A stretch of DNA of 64,000 nt from Enoplolaimus lenunculus. Taxonomy: Eukaryota > Nematoda > Enoplea > Enoplida > Thoracostomopsidae. Below the pieces are notes generated by a model that ran no database searches, was not told where the DNA came from, and saw only the letters and a program-made list of their open reading frames with translations. How positions within the stretch are numbered: the first letter of the stretch is position 1; every line of letters begins with the position of its first letter. The stretch spans positions 124,001 through 188,000 of the forward strand of contig JASANG010003008.1 of the NCBI GenBank assembly GCA_030248215.1. Direction: 5' to 3'. Shown here piece after piece: positions 30,729 through 44,195 of the stretch. A program made the translations under genes and the position numbers.

Positions 30729-31072
30729 AGTGAATGATACGCTTTAACAAGAGTATGCAACTGGGTACATTCTATGTAGAAAAATTGTACCCAGCACGCG
30801 TTGCATTTTTGGCTTACCCCCCTTATTTTTGGGGGGGGGGGTGTCGAAATCTTCATAGATGCTGAAATTCATGTGCTGTTTTCATATACTGAAAAGTGGT
30901 TCGATTATATTTTCGGTGTTGACTGGCGGATACACATGTAACAAATGTAAAATTGACTCCCCCAAAATGACGGGGGGGTAGGACCAAAACGCAACGAGTG
31001 CTGGTAGATATAGTTGCATGCAAAACAAGGTGTTTTGCATACTCTTGTTTAAGGGATCATCCACTCTTGCTA
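30729..31072. repeat. GGGTACATTCT palindromic repeat, family I
   Basis: It is close to the 26541 copy in order and spacing, including the TTATTTTTGGGGGGGGGGGTG tract and the ATTATATTTTCGGTGTTG core. It ends GGGATCATCCACTCTTG. Confidence 0.75.
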
Positions 31073-31757
31073 CTAGCAACCAAACGTATAATACCTAGTT
31101 ACACTTTCAGATGTAGGTGTTCCAAATGTATTAACTAAGCCTAGATTAGGCATAATAAACAGGAGACCACGAAAGTACGACTGGTACCTTTGTCAAGTGG
31201 CCAATATATTAGTTCTTTTGGCTATTTTAAAAAGTACAAAAATTGCTAAACTTAAAGATTACTGACGTAAACCGGCTTTCTTTTATTTAATATGAACCTA
31301 AAGGTTTTGCATTAGAGTGCCTTTGATTTGATAGCGACAGTCTTGCCTGTTAAAATGTCATCTGATTCGTAAGCTTTACATCTCTAAGTCTCTGGTTTAG
31401 CTAACAAAGACAAGCTGGGTATCAATTCATGGATACGCAAACGAAAGAGGGGTTTTCCCTGGTAGACAAGAAGACGATCAGGCGTAGTGATTGGAAGGCT
31501 GAGGCTACGCTAATGTTCAGGCGTGTGCTTTATCTTGCGTATATGCTTTAGCCTTAAGGATGCGCTGTACTTTGCTGTGTGGGACGCCATCGAGCGCTGT
31601 AGGTCACGGCCGGACGTCGCCATACCCCGCCGTGTACCGCCGAACTCCACTGGACGCCGCCAAACCGCCGTGCACCGCTATACGTTGCTAACAAAAACAT
31701 ACACAAAATCTATTTAATGGCGAGCGGCAATTTTTAATAAACAAATTTTATCGTGCA

Positions 31758-32217
31758 CTGCAAAAAATGGTGGGTCAAATTGCCTCTCTCTGAAGTAGGC
31801 TTTTCCTGACTACACACACTGAGTCAAAGTTCGACTCCGCCAGAGTTGACTCTCTCCGAAATAGGCTTTTCCTGACTACACACACTGAGTCAAAGTTCGA
31901 CTCCGCCAGAGTCAAGTTCGACTCAATTTGACTCTAAAGTTCGACTCCGCCAGAGTTGACTCTCTCCGAAATAGGCTTTTCCTGACTACACACACTGAGT
32001 CAAAGTTCGACTCCGCCAGACTCAAGTTCGACTCAATTTGACTCTAAAGTTCGACTCCGCCAGAGTTGACTCTCTCCGAAATAGGCTTTTCCTGACTACA
32101 CACACTGAGTCAAAGTTCGACTCCGCCAGAGTCAAGTTCGACTCAATTTGACTCTGGTGAAGTCGAATTTTGACTCCTGTTTGTAGTCAGGAAAAGCCTG
32201 TTTCGAAGAGATTCGTT
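31758..32217. repeat. Family H element expanded into a 110-base tandem array
   Basis: The TCTCTCCGAAATAGGC landmark recurs at 31851, 31961 and 32071, exactly 110 bases apart, with a shorter first unit 68 bases before. Adjacent units differ by about one base. The outer ends still read CACTGCAAAAAATGG and TTCTTGCAG, so the array grew inside one element. Confidence 0.85.
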
Positions 32218-34164
32218 CTTGCAGTTTGCCGCGAGGAGTCGTCCGGTAAAGTACGGCGGCGAATATAGCGCAACTCCTGGTGTGCAGATCATTATAGTTA
32301 ACTCGGGTGGATATACACGTTGTGAATTTGCTAAATGTTAATTTGCATAAGTTAAAAACATCGATTTTTGCACAAGAAAAATACGTTTCAACATAGGAAA
32401 TGCATACACTATGCATACGTATTGAGGTTCTTTTTACTTAATATATCTATTGCGGCGGCTTAACGTCTTCGTTCTACAAAGTATCGCCAATCTTTTTATA
32501 CCCCCGAAAAGTTGTCATTTTCGATTGAGTAAGCCACTTTATGTTGCATAATTTTGCAGCGTTTTCGATTGTATTGCTTCATTAGGTTGGCAATATGCTT
32601 GTCGTGCGGTGTCGTCCGTCGCCGTCCATCACCGTCTGGCATCGTACCCGAATTGACGTATGATGCCGGATTGCGTTTCGCGTTCGATGCCGCACGATAA
32701 CGGACTACCACTGAACGTCCCAAGGTCTCTCCTCGGAACCCAAAAAATTTTGCGTCAAAAAGTTAGAAAATTTTTTGATGAATAAATGTAGCTTGAATAA
32801 CTGAGTAGAATTGTTGTAAATTTTCAGAAATCTGAGGACTGGTTATCGAGTTATGGCCAAATAACTGAATTAGCGCCGTCCCGAATCGGTGGCCGCACGC
32901 GGTGAAAATAAATAATTAGACAGTTGTCTGATTCAAAAATATCGAACGCCATTTGACTCAGTTCCGCAACTTGTGTTGAATGAATTATAATTTGTCTGTT
33001 TGACAGGAAAATTGTTTATATTATTGAAGTTGAAAGTTTCTTTGGCATGACAACTTTTATTATCGAAAATTTACACTGGATTTTCGCCACATGAACCTTG
33101 GAGCCTTAAAAATTGAATTTTACAAAAATTCAAATTTCAGTGTGAAATGATCAGGGTAGGTCACAAGAAACTCAAATATGCAAAAATCATCAATATAGAG
33201 CCAATTTAAAACTAACGTCGGCTTGCTGGAATGATGGGAAACACCCTGCAAAATCACATTAACAACTTTTACGGTGGTCGCCAATGGTGGATCCAAAAAT
33301 TTTCAACAAAGGGGACACAAGGCATACTGTGAAAAAACCACGTGAGCGTAGTGAGCGAGACACTACAATGAATGTTCGCTGTACAAGAATATAAATTTGA
33401 AAAGTGAAGACGTACCATTATACCATTAAAAATTATCTGGGGGTGGGTGTTATATATAACAAAAGATACTTCGCGAGCAAAGCGAGCGACGAGCTAAACT
33501 TTATTAGTAGCACAAAAGCAAAAAATTTGTAAAGCAGGGCACCTCAAAACAATACTGCGCAGGTATACCCGAGATTAAAAAAATAACATTTCCGCGAGTA
33601 CACCGAGCGCCAGCTAAACAAATCTTTGCCCACGTACACCTTTGATATCGCTACCATACCTAAAAGACAACAAATGGCTAAACAGTGCTGCACATTTATA
33701 TACTTCAGCAACGCATCTTCAAAATTAGTCCTCAATTCTCGGCGCAAATAAGAAAAACGGACATTGTCTTGTTTGATATTAGTAGGTTAAATTGGCGGAT
33801 GCTACCTGAGGTCAAACCCTAATGGGTTTTAGAACAACAGCTGCGTAATAAATAGCGATTGATAACGGTACGTTTACAACTACAACAAACCATACGACAT
33901 TTATGCTTAAAATGAAAAACATCAATTCAGATAGAACACAGAAACGGCTCAAATCTACATAAGGTAGCAGGACCGTAGCCAGCTGAACGTTTTACGAGGG
34001 CATGCGTAGGACTCACGAGACTTTTTGGTGAAACTATTAAATCTGTTCTAGCGGGGGTATAAAAATTTAAAGGAAACTGAACCTCCCTGATCCGCTATGG
34101 CTGCGGACCTGCATAAGTGTTTCAGTTTCAAAAGAAGGTTATCATTATTGGTGTAGGTGTCCAG

Positions 34165-34435
34165 TGGCCGCCAGCGGATCCAGAGCGGATGCGGAGAGAA
34201 GAGGCGTACGCATTCCTGTCTGAAAGTTTTTCATGATAATATGGTAAGGTCCCATTTTTACAATTTTTTCACCCAGAAAATTTTTTTGCAATAAAAATGA
34301 TAAGGTCCCTACCTTGCAATTTTTTCTCTTTATAGAAAATTTTTTGAAGGCCCTACCTTACATTTTATTGCGTTTCATAACATTTGCCAGCTTGCCCGTC
34401 CCGTCAAAAATTTTCCATCCTTCGCTACCAGTGGG
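34165..34435 (+). repeat. GGTAAGGTCCCTACC interspersed repeat, family F
   Basis: It starts AGCGGATCCAGAGCGGA, has three blocks of the AAATTTTTT...AAGG-CCCTACC motif and ends near TTCGCTACCAG. Confidence 0.65.
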
Positions 34436-35940
34436 GTAACTAGAAATTGAAGAGGGGATAATTTAATAGAATTCCGAGTTAGACCAAGGTACTAAATTTT
34501 GCATAACATTATTGATGTTGTTTTAACAAAAAATTTTCGCAAATTCGTTGCATACATGCATTGTAGGAGCTTGCACCGTGTTGTGCTTTGGTACAGTGCA
34601 CAAAATTTACCGACGTTCCGACACAACTATAAATGTGTTTGAAAGCTCACAGATCAAGGCTGACCGCTCTCAAGAATACTGCAATGCAAGTAAGCTTAAG
34701 CTTTACACTAATTTGTTTGCTTAGATTTAGGATTAGCAGAAGCGTGGCCAACATCTTATTTTTGATTGGCATCACACCATCCAACACTGAGCGAGCGTAG
34801 CTAACAAAAATAAGTCTTGACCTTTACAGGTAACACTAAAAACAGCCCAGTGATTAGCGATAACGATTGTCAATGAAATGGCACTCTAGGTCGGAAAGCG
34901 AAGTTCTTGTCCTGACTGCAGATAATCTGAATACGAAACTTTTCATCGTACTACCATCAGTTTGAGATCGCAAATATTAGGTGGTATAGTCTTAGCTTCC
35001 CAGCCCCACCCTTGTAGGAACTAGAAAATAACATAAATCTGACAAACTTTCTCAACATTTGGAAAAGTATTTTGTACACTCTTGTATATATAACCGTGCC
35101 AAAGAACACAATCAGTACTCCGCAACAACCCGTAGTGGTACGACCGATCTGGTATAACTTCGTGGTCCGCGAAAAAATTTTTGTTGGCTTGTTATCAATT
35201 AAAACATATCCTCTGTTTTCGGTTGGTGGGAGTCCCTCTTTTGGTGGGAGGCCTGTGGCCCGGGACCCCTGGTTCCCCTTTAACCGCGTATTGAAGCCGG
35301 TAAAGGCGTCTTTTTCTTGTCTCGTCTGGAATTTCTGGCATATGTATACCCCTAACACTCCCCTCTACGTCAATGACGGTTATCAGGAAGCGGATAGGTT
35401 CTGAACCATGTATTAAACAGTTTAATGCGGTACTTGCTAGTGTTTGATGTGAACACTAAGTTTAATTAACGTAGAATGTTTCGAAATAATCATTAAACTA
35501 ATATTTTAATATCACATTTAAAAGCGCTAATACAAAGTTCGTATAAGGCATAAAAGAAACGTTAGATGACCGTTAAACGCCTAAATTAATACAAGTTAGC
35601 GACTACAACTCCGGAACACGTAAGCGGTAAGTAACTGTACAGTTTCTAAATGGCGAATCCTGATACAAATGGTTCTTCCATGTATTTTAGTTAAGTGCTG
35701 TAGTGACACGAATAAGAGCGGGCGCAACCTGTAAGTTATTTCGGAAGGTGAAGGAAATTGTTTTGACCTCTGAGTTTCTGATGTGCTGTTTCTTGCCTCT
35801 ACAAGAATTTTGGCAGAAATATATACCCTCTATTCATCCCCATGTATACGCTCATCGGAACTTCCTTGTTGAAACATCGTTAACAGTTTGCTTAATTTCA
35901 AGATATAAACTTAGGGCCATATTTCGAAATCGGGTCCCTA

Positions 35941-36392
35941 CTGTAGTGACCCGACTAAAAGGGAAGGGGTGGCCGATATTTATTTGGCCTCTCCAGAAGG
36001 AACCCCGCGTTATTTGTTTACGGATTGTTGTTTATTTTTAACCCGCCATCCGCTGCACTTTGTTACTGATATATAGGTATATCTGGTATTGCAACTATAA
36101 GTTGAATTTAACGTTTATTTCTCGTGCATCAAAAGCTTGAGCGATAATGCAAGGTTATACTTAAGAATATGCTTTCAAAATTTAGGTATGCTTCAACGTT
36201 TCGAACTCAACTTTATTTGGTCCTGGAGCCATTTATGAACTACAATTTGGGATAATTTACATTTATAGAATTCAATTAGTGTTTAGAGACTCTATCCGCT
36301 TACGAACTCTTATTCGGGATGCACAGGCTCCTACTGATTGGGACTCATAATGGGACCCACTCTAATTACCCCAATTATTCGGGCCATTACAG
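35941..36392 (+). mobile_element. TA-target miniature element, family A
   Basis: This near-full copy runs from CTGTAGTGACCCGACTAAAAG to TTATTCGGGCCATTACAG. A second family A left end without a body lies at about 35697-35720. Confidence 0.8.
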
Positions 36393-36399
36393 TTAGCTA

Positions 36400-37740
36400 A
36401 AAATACGGCGATGTTTTCACCAAAACTTCGAAAATTGAGCGAACCCAAAATTGTAAACTTTAACTTCTTCGGTGCAATTTTTCAGCCTTGAAATGTTGAA
36501 AAATTTGCAAAAAACGCGTTTCAAAGTTTTAAAATTTCGGGATACAAATAGAATCCTCTTCAACCGGACAATACTGGATCCACCACTGTTAGTTTCTCAA
36601 TAATGTGTAGTTGTTTTAAGTTTCAGGGCTCAGGTTCATAACGTATGTTTATATTCTTTAAATGCATATTTCGCGTATGTTACTTGTTTCGTTCCCTCTC
36701 GATAGTCTTTAAATATAATAGAAAGCGAAAGTTCTCCATAATGTTTATATTATTACATTATCACATGCTTAGGCTTAACCACAGGCTTTAGTTTAGACGC
36801 AGCTTAGGATTAGACACAGGTTTAGACTTTATTCTTAGGTTTACGCTAAACTTAGGTTTATTCTCAGATTTAGGCTATCACTAACTAGTTATAAGTCTTG
36901 TAACCTTAGAACCAACGAAAGGGATATATACATACATATATATTACGTACTTATAGTATATATTCAGCACCTGCATTGCATGCTAACTGTTCATGTGAAA
37001 ATACAGTTTGAAATCCACAGCTGTTGTAATTCTCTTGCTTGAAACTCATAATTAAACTAAATAATATTTAACATTTGATTTTGTATAATTTTACGAACTT
37101 TCGCAAACAGTAAAAAAAATTCGGCAAGCAAACATTATATTTTTGCCCTTCTCGAAAAGATTTTGCTCGGCCAAAAACGTTTCGACAATTTCACTTTGGA
37201 TTCGTCAAATTTCTGCAATACGTCGATTTTGTAACGCACGGCTGATTATGCGCTTGGTCAAATTTGAAAAACACTGATAATACGGCAAAAACGGTAAATA
37301 TAGAATTACACTGAGAGCCTAAACGGAACTGTTTCTTTTGATCAAACCGGAAATAATATACCTATATGAACCGTTAATAGGGAAAAAAGTGAGCAGAAAA
37401 TAATAGTTAGAAACAGCAAGCCGCGAGCAATAAATATTGTGTATAGTTACAGAATCAGGTTATACTTATAGCCATGTAAACGTTGAAGTATTACATGCAT
37501 ATCCAAAGAGTTAATCTGTTGATAAAGCACAGCATTCGCTGATTCAAAAAGTTAAAATATCCTAAACCAACTGATGATATGAGGTAGTGTATGCACCGAG
37601 AAATACATGTACACGTGTATCGTTTTAAACCAGGTTTCACAAGCCCAAAACTCCAAGTTTGCCCGGAGTAACAAAGCTAATCACGATATTAAACTGGGAA
37701 GAATATGTTCAGTTTTACGACAAAAATTGTTGATATGAAC
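36400..37740. other. Unassigned AT-rich stretch
   Basis: Apart from loose TTAGGC-like words at 36765-36885 and a GGATCCACCACTG end fragment at 36575, I see no gene, tRNA or clear repeat here. Confidence 0.6.
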
Positions 37741-37844
37741 TGTAAACTTTACGTCGGGAATACAGGCATCACCGGTTCAACCATAACCGAATAAAAACCG
37801 ATTTCATTACGTTTCATTTGCTCGTTTTCCAATTGAAAAACATT

Positions 37845-38045
37845 TCTTTGCAAACAGGGGTTGGGTCTGTCCCAAACCTTCAGTGTGGGGATCTCAAAAT
37901 TCGCGAACGAAGCGAGCGAGAAGCCAGACACATTTTAAAACTTCCACGGTTTTTGTTTCAACCGGTTAGGGTGATGGCCGCTTTAGGGGTGGGGCCCCCA
38001 AATGGGGATATGGAGGTTGCTGCTCTGGCCCAGTTTTCTGTCTCA
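37845..38045. repeat. GCGAACGAAGCGAGCGAGAA interspersed repeat
   Basis: The block TCGCGAACGAAGCGAGCGAG then AAGCCAGACA...CGGTTTTTGTTTCAACCGGTTAGGGTG recurs at 55715-55860. Pieces with the same GCGAGC-AAGCGAGCGA core occur at 33340-33370, 33468-33510, 39228-39250 and 60228-60260. Confidence 0.6.
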
Positions 38046-38639
38046 GCAGTAAGCGAATGGTAGCGGTCAGGGATGGGTACACGTACCGAAAAAACACAAG
38101 GGAAAAACCGGGTTTTCACTCATTCCGCTTTTACTAAAGGGGTCGTTAAACGAATAAGAACAGAAACGCTGATTTAAATAGATTTTGTAATACATGTTTG
38201 ACGGATATATCAGATGTTTTTACTGTTTAAGTTTTCTGTAGCCGCAAAAGCGTTGAATTGGAGGCAGACGTGATTTCTGTTGCCTCGACTGTGACCGAAT
38301 TTTATAGTAACAATATTTTTGGAGATAAAATCTACTTCTTTGATATTAATATGATTGCGTGTTGAAATAGTATACATGTAAATTATGTTCTTGTTGCTTG
38401 ATCCAACATTTTCAGCTGCGTAAGGCGGTAATTTTGAAATAAACGTGTGATTAAATTCATGTAACAATGAAGTTACCACTAGACGATCCAGAAATGGGCG
38501 TACGCCTCGCCATCAGAAAATTTTTTTACAAAGAACCCCCCCTTTTCCCCCCTTTTAAAAAAATTCTTAAAAACCCTAGGATCGTTTCATAACATTTGCC
38601 AGCCCGCCTCCCCGTCATTCGAACGTCAGTCTCATGGGG

Positions 38640-38801
38640 GGAGCACCAAGACGCTCGAGCCCGAGGGGGCTCTCACGCCTTGTGGAGATTTTGCACTGCG
38701 CATATATGTTAGAATTGTGAAACACTGCTCTCACAGTGTATCTATTACTCATATATTATTGTATTTAGTTACTCATATAATATACTATATGAGCGAAAAG
38801 G
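38640..38801 (-). mobile_element. Family C copy, partial
   Basis: It begins at the CTCGAGCCCGAGGGGGCTCTC landmark and runs to AAAAGG followed by TTAA; the tRNA-like part is absent. Another partial copy spans about 56927-57062. Confidence 0.6.
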
Positions 38802-39593
38802 TTAAAAGAATTCTATGTTGAAATAATGGTTCATACCGGGTAATGTAAATGTTCTTTACGCCCTCGGTATAACAATTCCTTGTATCAAGGCAACCATTGC
38901 AATTCAATGTGTCATGTGACTTATGAAAATTACAGCAGGCAAAACTATACGCATCACTGCGAACACACACCAATTTGCTGTGATGCGTTCAGAAAATGAT
39001 TTTCTAAAAAAATTATACAGAAACGAAAACCTGTCGAATTATATTCCGATAATTCAAATTTATTATTAACAGTCGGTTCCCTTAGGAAATAATCTCGTTT
39101 CTCGCTATAAGCCATCAATGTCAGCGGTTGCGTAAGTCGCAAATCGCTGCATTTTGTTCTATAGCGATGGATCTAGAAATTACGGATGAAAGGTGCGCAA
39201 TATATCAATAGTGATAAATCCTCAATTAATGAAGCGAGCGAGAAACCAAACGCAATTTTGATACTACTTTTTAGTACAAACTTTTAGTATTATATCGTGT
39301 TAGGTGGACTATGGCCTGATAGATGCAGCTGTGGAACCGCTTTGCCTTACACCCGTCATACTTGCCGACACAATTAAACTTATCGACATTTTGGTCAAAT
39401 ATTTTTTAATAAATAAGGACATATCTGAAGGTGTGTGGTCAAAAAGAACCATAAAGCGTTCAGAAGAACGGTGAAAAAGTCTTTCGGACCCAGTCAGTAA
39501 ATTTAACAGTAAACAAAGTTTTTGTTAAGAATCTTATTTTCAAAAATATGATGAGCAGTGAACTCTTGATTTTGGCTCGACCGATATGCTGAG

Positions 39594-39752
39594 CGGGCCC
39601 GTAGCCAAGGGGAGCCAGGGGGGCGCAGCCCCCTGGAAAATTTTAGCCCCCTAGAAAACTGTCAACCTTGCTTGCAAGTCATTAAAAACCCTTCAATGCT
39701 CCTCCTGAAAAATTTTTAGCCCCCCTAGCAAGGTAAGCTGGCTACGGGCCTG
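39594..39752 (-). mobile_element. hAT-like miniature element, family D
   Basis: It has CGGGCCCGTAGCC and GGCTACGGGCCTG ends with flanks ATGCTGAG / ATGCTGCG (7 of 8). Confidence 0.86.
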
Positions 39753-40221
39753 ATGCTGCGATGACACATGTACGACGGACATTTGATTTGATCCAAAATA
39801 TTTCTTAGTTTTTAATGCCGGTCAGAGAACAAAGGCGTTAAACGACTTAAATGTTGTTAAATTTTGGACATTTAACAATGAGAAATAGCCTATCACTTTT
39901 CGAAATATCGTCTCAGTTTCCACGCTCTCGATTATTTGTTTTGAAGACAACAGGCTTGTTTGCCATGTTCTATCTGCGATCTGGACTGGCATGCAGTCGC
40001 AATAATAAGCTAACCAGCAGGGATAAAAACCTTTTCTACGGAGTTAAATTTTTTTCGAAGCGTTTTTGACTTGTTTCTGGCTGTGTACCCGTACGTTACA
40101 CCATTCAAATAGCAACAGATTGAATATTGATGCACTCTTTCAGTGTGCGCTTACGTTTTCATTAAAGGTAATACTCGTAGGTGTCAGCTTCGATTTCTGA
40201 ATTTCATGTATAAACTTATAC

Positions 40222-40424
40222 GGCCAATGTAAAAAACAGGGCCGGAACAGCATTATAGGCATATTCTTTAAGATTAAGCTTAAGCCTAAACCTAAGCCTA
40301 AGCGTAATAATGGGCATATTCCTAAACCTAAGCCTAAACCAAGCAAAAAAATAGTCTAAAGCTTTAAGCTTACTCTTTTATAGTCCCACACAAAAACGTT
40401 CCGCCCTTGATCTTTACATAAGCC
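40222..40424 (-). mobile_element. TTAGGC-carrying element, family B
   Basis: It has GGCCAATG...CATAAGCC ends and flanks ACTTATAC / ACCTATAC (7 of 8). The hexamers read CCTAAG on the plus strand. Confidence 0.82.
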
Positions 40425-40449
40425 ACCTATACTGCGGTATTCCACCAAA

Positions 40450-41200
40450 TCAGACAACTCGAGATACCAGATTATAGCTTCTTAAATATTGCTTAAAATT
40501 ATAATGTTAAAGATTTCTCGATTAAACAAACTCAATGATGATTGAAGAAGCGCGTAAAGAAATATTTTGCTTCGTACATTTTGATTAACGTTTTTCTTCT
40601 GTTCGATCACATCAAACCAAGAGTAAATGTAATTTTGTCACGAGTACAAAGCTGATTCTAAATTATATAATGCCAGCAAGAGTATAGCAGACACTCGAAA
40701 ACAGCGGGTGACAGTGGACGTCTTAGAATCAATAATGGGTTACAACAAGACGTATTTCTGAACCTGGTTAGTTGATGCTTGTTTTACTTCTACCCATAAT
40801 GAATTTGCTCACACATATTAAACGGACCTAAGCCTAAACCTAATTCCCTTAAAATCTTTTAGCCTATGCTAACCTTAAGGATGTGATAATGTAATAATAT
40901 AAACACTGTGGGTGAGATTTTACCTTTTATTAAAATTAACACTAGTGTGGGTGGAAAGTCAACAAATATCGGTTAGTTTACTTTTATCCTAATACCAGCA
41001 TAATATTATTGGACACCCCTCACGAAAAATAGTTTAGCACAATACCTTGGTCAAGATTTAATTTCAAGCTTAGCGACCATAACCTGCAAAACAAACGTCA
41101 TATCTTATCATACTCAAGCAAACCATATCAACTGGTTTACAATCGAAGTGGCATAATTCGTTTAGCCAGCATTAATAATTTAACGTCGACGAGTACACCA
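40450..41200. other. Unassigned AT-rich stretch
   Basis: No exon-like frame, tRNA or terminal-repeat structure was found. A short CCTAAGCCTAAACCTAA word is at 40828. Confidence 0.5.
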
Positions 41201-41477
41201 GAGGCGGCACAGTACCGGATCGGCCATAGTCGGCAACCGGCACGATCGGTACACCCGGTATACCCGGTCGCAAACATATTTTTGATCTACAAAACATTCG
41301 GCGGTCATGAAATGGTTTTTCATTAGAATTGATTACTTTACGTTATAGCATTTCTTTTAGAAACCATTCCGTGGTACTTGACATGAATGTCATAGTGATT
41401 TTTGGTTTTTTGATAACGTGTCGCTTAGATTAAAACGGCTGAAACAATATAAATAATAGTGGCAAAACAGTAACTGA

Positions 41478-41584
41478 AAAACAGCCGGTCTGCACGGTCA
41501 GGTTCCGGCGGGTGGTAGGGGCCGGCCGGTCCGGCACGGTTAGGTTCCGGCGGGTGGTAGAGGCCGGCCGGTCCGGCCCGGTCA
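41478..41584. repeat. GC-rich tandem duplication, ~52-base unit
   Basis: CGGTCAGGTTCCGGCGGGTG then GTAGGGGCCGGCCGGTCCGG is repeated twice in otherwise AT-rich DNA. An open frame through it reads repeated proline-rich peptide and is a product of the repeat. Confidence 0.85.
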
Positions 41585-41799
41585 CACTTTTCTCGGCCAG
41601 TTCCACATCTGGAATACGCTGTCATAACGGGTTGAGTGAATACAATGCAAACTACGCACTCTTCGATTAAACAGTTATCCTGTATAACTGAAATATAGAC
41701 GTGTCTCGGGTCGTGCCCGGAACTAGTCCCAGCCCCACCGCGGGTGAAATTCTTGCCATGGACATAACTATATTTAGTGTGTTTACAATTTTTAGTATA

Positions 41800-42230
41800 C
41801 AAGACGAATATAAAAACGCAAACACCGAAAACGAAAAATATATTTTAACTTAAAAATTTCAAAAAAGTTTTATTTTCTACCATCCCCCGTATTTAAATAT
41901 TTGTATATATCAATGGCATTCGTCAACTAAAAGTATTTTGTCGTTCATAGTATGATTAGCTGGCTTCGTAGGTCGTTATTAAAGCCTATTTTAGTATTAA
42001 CAATGTTTAATTATTCTACATTATGTGGTTTCACAAACCAAGCACTCAAATAAAAGTTATGCTCTCTGCTTGAATTGGAGATAATTTTATCTATAATATT
42101 TTCGTTTACCTAACCAAAATCATTACCATAGAATACCATCTTGAATAAAGCTAATCAAGGATAGCATTGGTTATTGTTGAAATAGTAAAATCATCCATTA
42201 CAAATAGCAGGCCAATTTTTTATAGCAAGA
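41800..42230. other. Unassigned AT-rich stretch
   Basis: I see nothing that supports a gene or a repeat family. Confidence 0.5.
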
Positions 42231-42231
42231 G

Positions 42232-42500
42232 GCACTAGCGGATTCAGAGGGGGAGCGTACGCCACCCCCATCAGAAATTTTTGTGTTAAAATGGTAAGGT
42301 CCCTACTTTGCAAGTTTTCCCCTCGCAAAACTTGTTGTAAAAAAACAATTTTTCCCGCACAATTTTTTGTGATAAAATAGTGAAGTCCCTACACTACAAT
42401 ATTTCACCCTCAGAAAATTTTTTGGTGATAAAATGATACGGTCCCTCTACCTTACAATTTTTGCGTTTCGTCACAATTTTTTGCCCCCCCCCCTGATAAT
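42232..42500 (+). repeat. GGTAAGGTCCCTACC interspersed repeat, family F
   Basis: It starts ACTAGCGGATTCAGAGGGGG and holds three spaced blocks as in the copy at 34165. It ends near CCCCCCCCTGATAATG. Confidence 0.65.
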
Positions 42501-42659
42501 GATTTTTAGTTACGTTTTATTTAGTTATATAGAGGAAGGCTTACGTTATTTTGACCTCGGAATCTTTTGTATCAAGCTCATGTTTATAGTTAGACTGCAT
42601 TTGAAATGGTGTCGACAAACAGTTCTTCAAATGAATATTTACTAGTGACTATAAGAAGT

Positions 42660-42912
42660 AATGTCAAACCAGGATTCCAATCACAGCCTCACACGTGGGA
42701 CGCGTATGCAATCAACGTGAGAGTATAATCGTTTGATGGTCGAGTCTCAAAAGGCTATAACATTTCTGGAGATTTTGCACTGAGCTTACCTGTAGTAATT
42801 GTTCAATACTACCTGTAGTATAATTGGTGAACGCTGCGCATTGTGTATTATTAATTCATGAATACAGATTGCTCTATATTGCCCACAGTCTAATCTCTAT
42901 GTGAGAAGGTGG
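42660..42912 (-). mobile_element. Family C copy, diverged
   Basis: The tRNA-like segment (about 42667-42725) and a TATGTGAGAAGGTGG end followed by TTAA are recognisable. The left end is lost. Confidence 0.65.
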
Positions 42913-43029
42913 TTAAATAAACAGTGTCTGTGTCCTCAAATCAGACTTTATAAGCCACTTTTACGTACAGTGTTGTTGCAAGGTGCGGAGCCGCAGGTTT
43001 GAATAGTGGCATGTATGTCGTAGGTCAAT

Positions 43030-43290
43030 CTGCTATTCAAGCCAATGACTAATTGACCTAGACCAATCTGCTATTTTATGTAATAGCAGTGTGACCTGGG
43101 CTAAACGGCTATTGAACTTATAGACCAATCAGATTTGCTTATTTGGACAGACCGAATACCGTTATCCAATCAGGGTTGGTATTCCATCACTGTTGGTTTG
43201 CGAAGTCTCACAATCGGCCTCGGCCAAACTGCTATTTGCTTCGAATAGCAGATTGGCATAGACCAATTAGGAACACATCAATGCATAGCA
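43030..43290. repeat. Palindromic 'CTGCTATTT / AAATAGCAG' repeat
   Basis: Four copies of a ~20-base unit with core GACCAATCTGCTATT, two per strand. Related to 8983-9216. Confidence 0.55.
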
Positions 43291-44195
43291 CTAGACGAAG
43301 AGGAATCTGTCTAGCCACAGGCCAGTTTATTTCCTCCCCGTAAAAAGTTGGTCTGATATCTCCAGAGAACGAATTGGTTTTGGCCCGTTTCGCCGTGAAT
43401 TAACTTGGACTGGGGGAATAATTGGCGTATGACACTGGAACGCTTGCCCAAAAAACCAAGAGCTCTGTCAGCCCACTTATTGATTTCCTTTAAACTATAT
43501 GGAACAAAAGCATACCTAAGGGATGTACAACAAAGAAGCCACACCAGTAACCATCCTAAGTGGTACAAAACACCTATACTGGCGTGGACATCCCAAAACT
43601 TTGAACGGATTCAATAGCTTTTACAGGTAGCATTTCTCTAAAAAATGTTACTGTCGAAATTTCACAAAATTACAGGTATGATAGAAACTTTTTAAAGCGG
43701 CTATAAGTCTAAAAGTTACTAATGCCGCCTACCCTTGGCAAATTTTGACTTATGAACGAAAATTGTCGGATCGTTTGCTAAGTAGGATGTTGTCTCGTGA
43801 CTGGTGTAGGTAAGTCCAACAATCACCACACACGGGGAATCACGAGGATCCGCTAAATGGCATTCACCCCCAGCATAATCATTCGTCATACCACATTAGG
43901 CTACGCCGCTACAGGCTTGAATGTATCACTTAAACACTACCACCATAACAGCAAATAGCACCTATATTATTCCCTAGAGTCAATAATTGCAAAAAAAATT
44001 AATCAGCATTTTGCTACGGCTTTGACAAAATGAGCGCAATGGGGGCACTAATACATGAAACGCAATGACTTTTTAGTTCCAGTCAGGTTTTATGTGTTCA
44101 TGTTATCTTTATTGGTTTTCAACAATAAAAGAAACATTCGGGAATAAGTCTACAGGGCATCCGAAAACAGCGGCTCGTCGATGAATTTTATAGTA

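Noticed and set aside
34957-35404. Overlapping open frames of 133 (minus) and 110 (plus) codons
   Set aside because: No recognised domain, no convincing splice sites. Both strands being open suggests a GC-rich repeat segment rather than a gene; not strong enough to list.
43311-43617. Open frames of 85 (minus) and 70 (plus) codons in a GC-richer patch
   Set aside because: Neither peptide shows a motif I recognise and both strands are open. It lies next to a palindromic repeat. Could be a decayed transposase piece, but I cannot support it.
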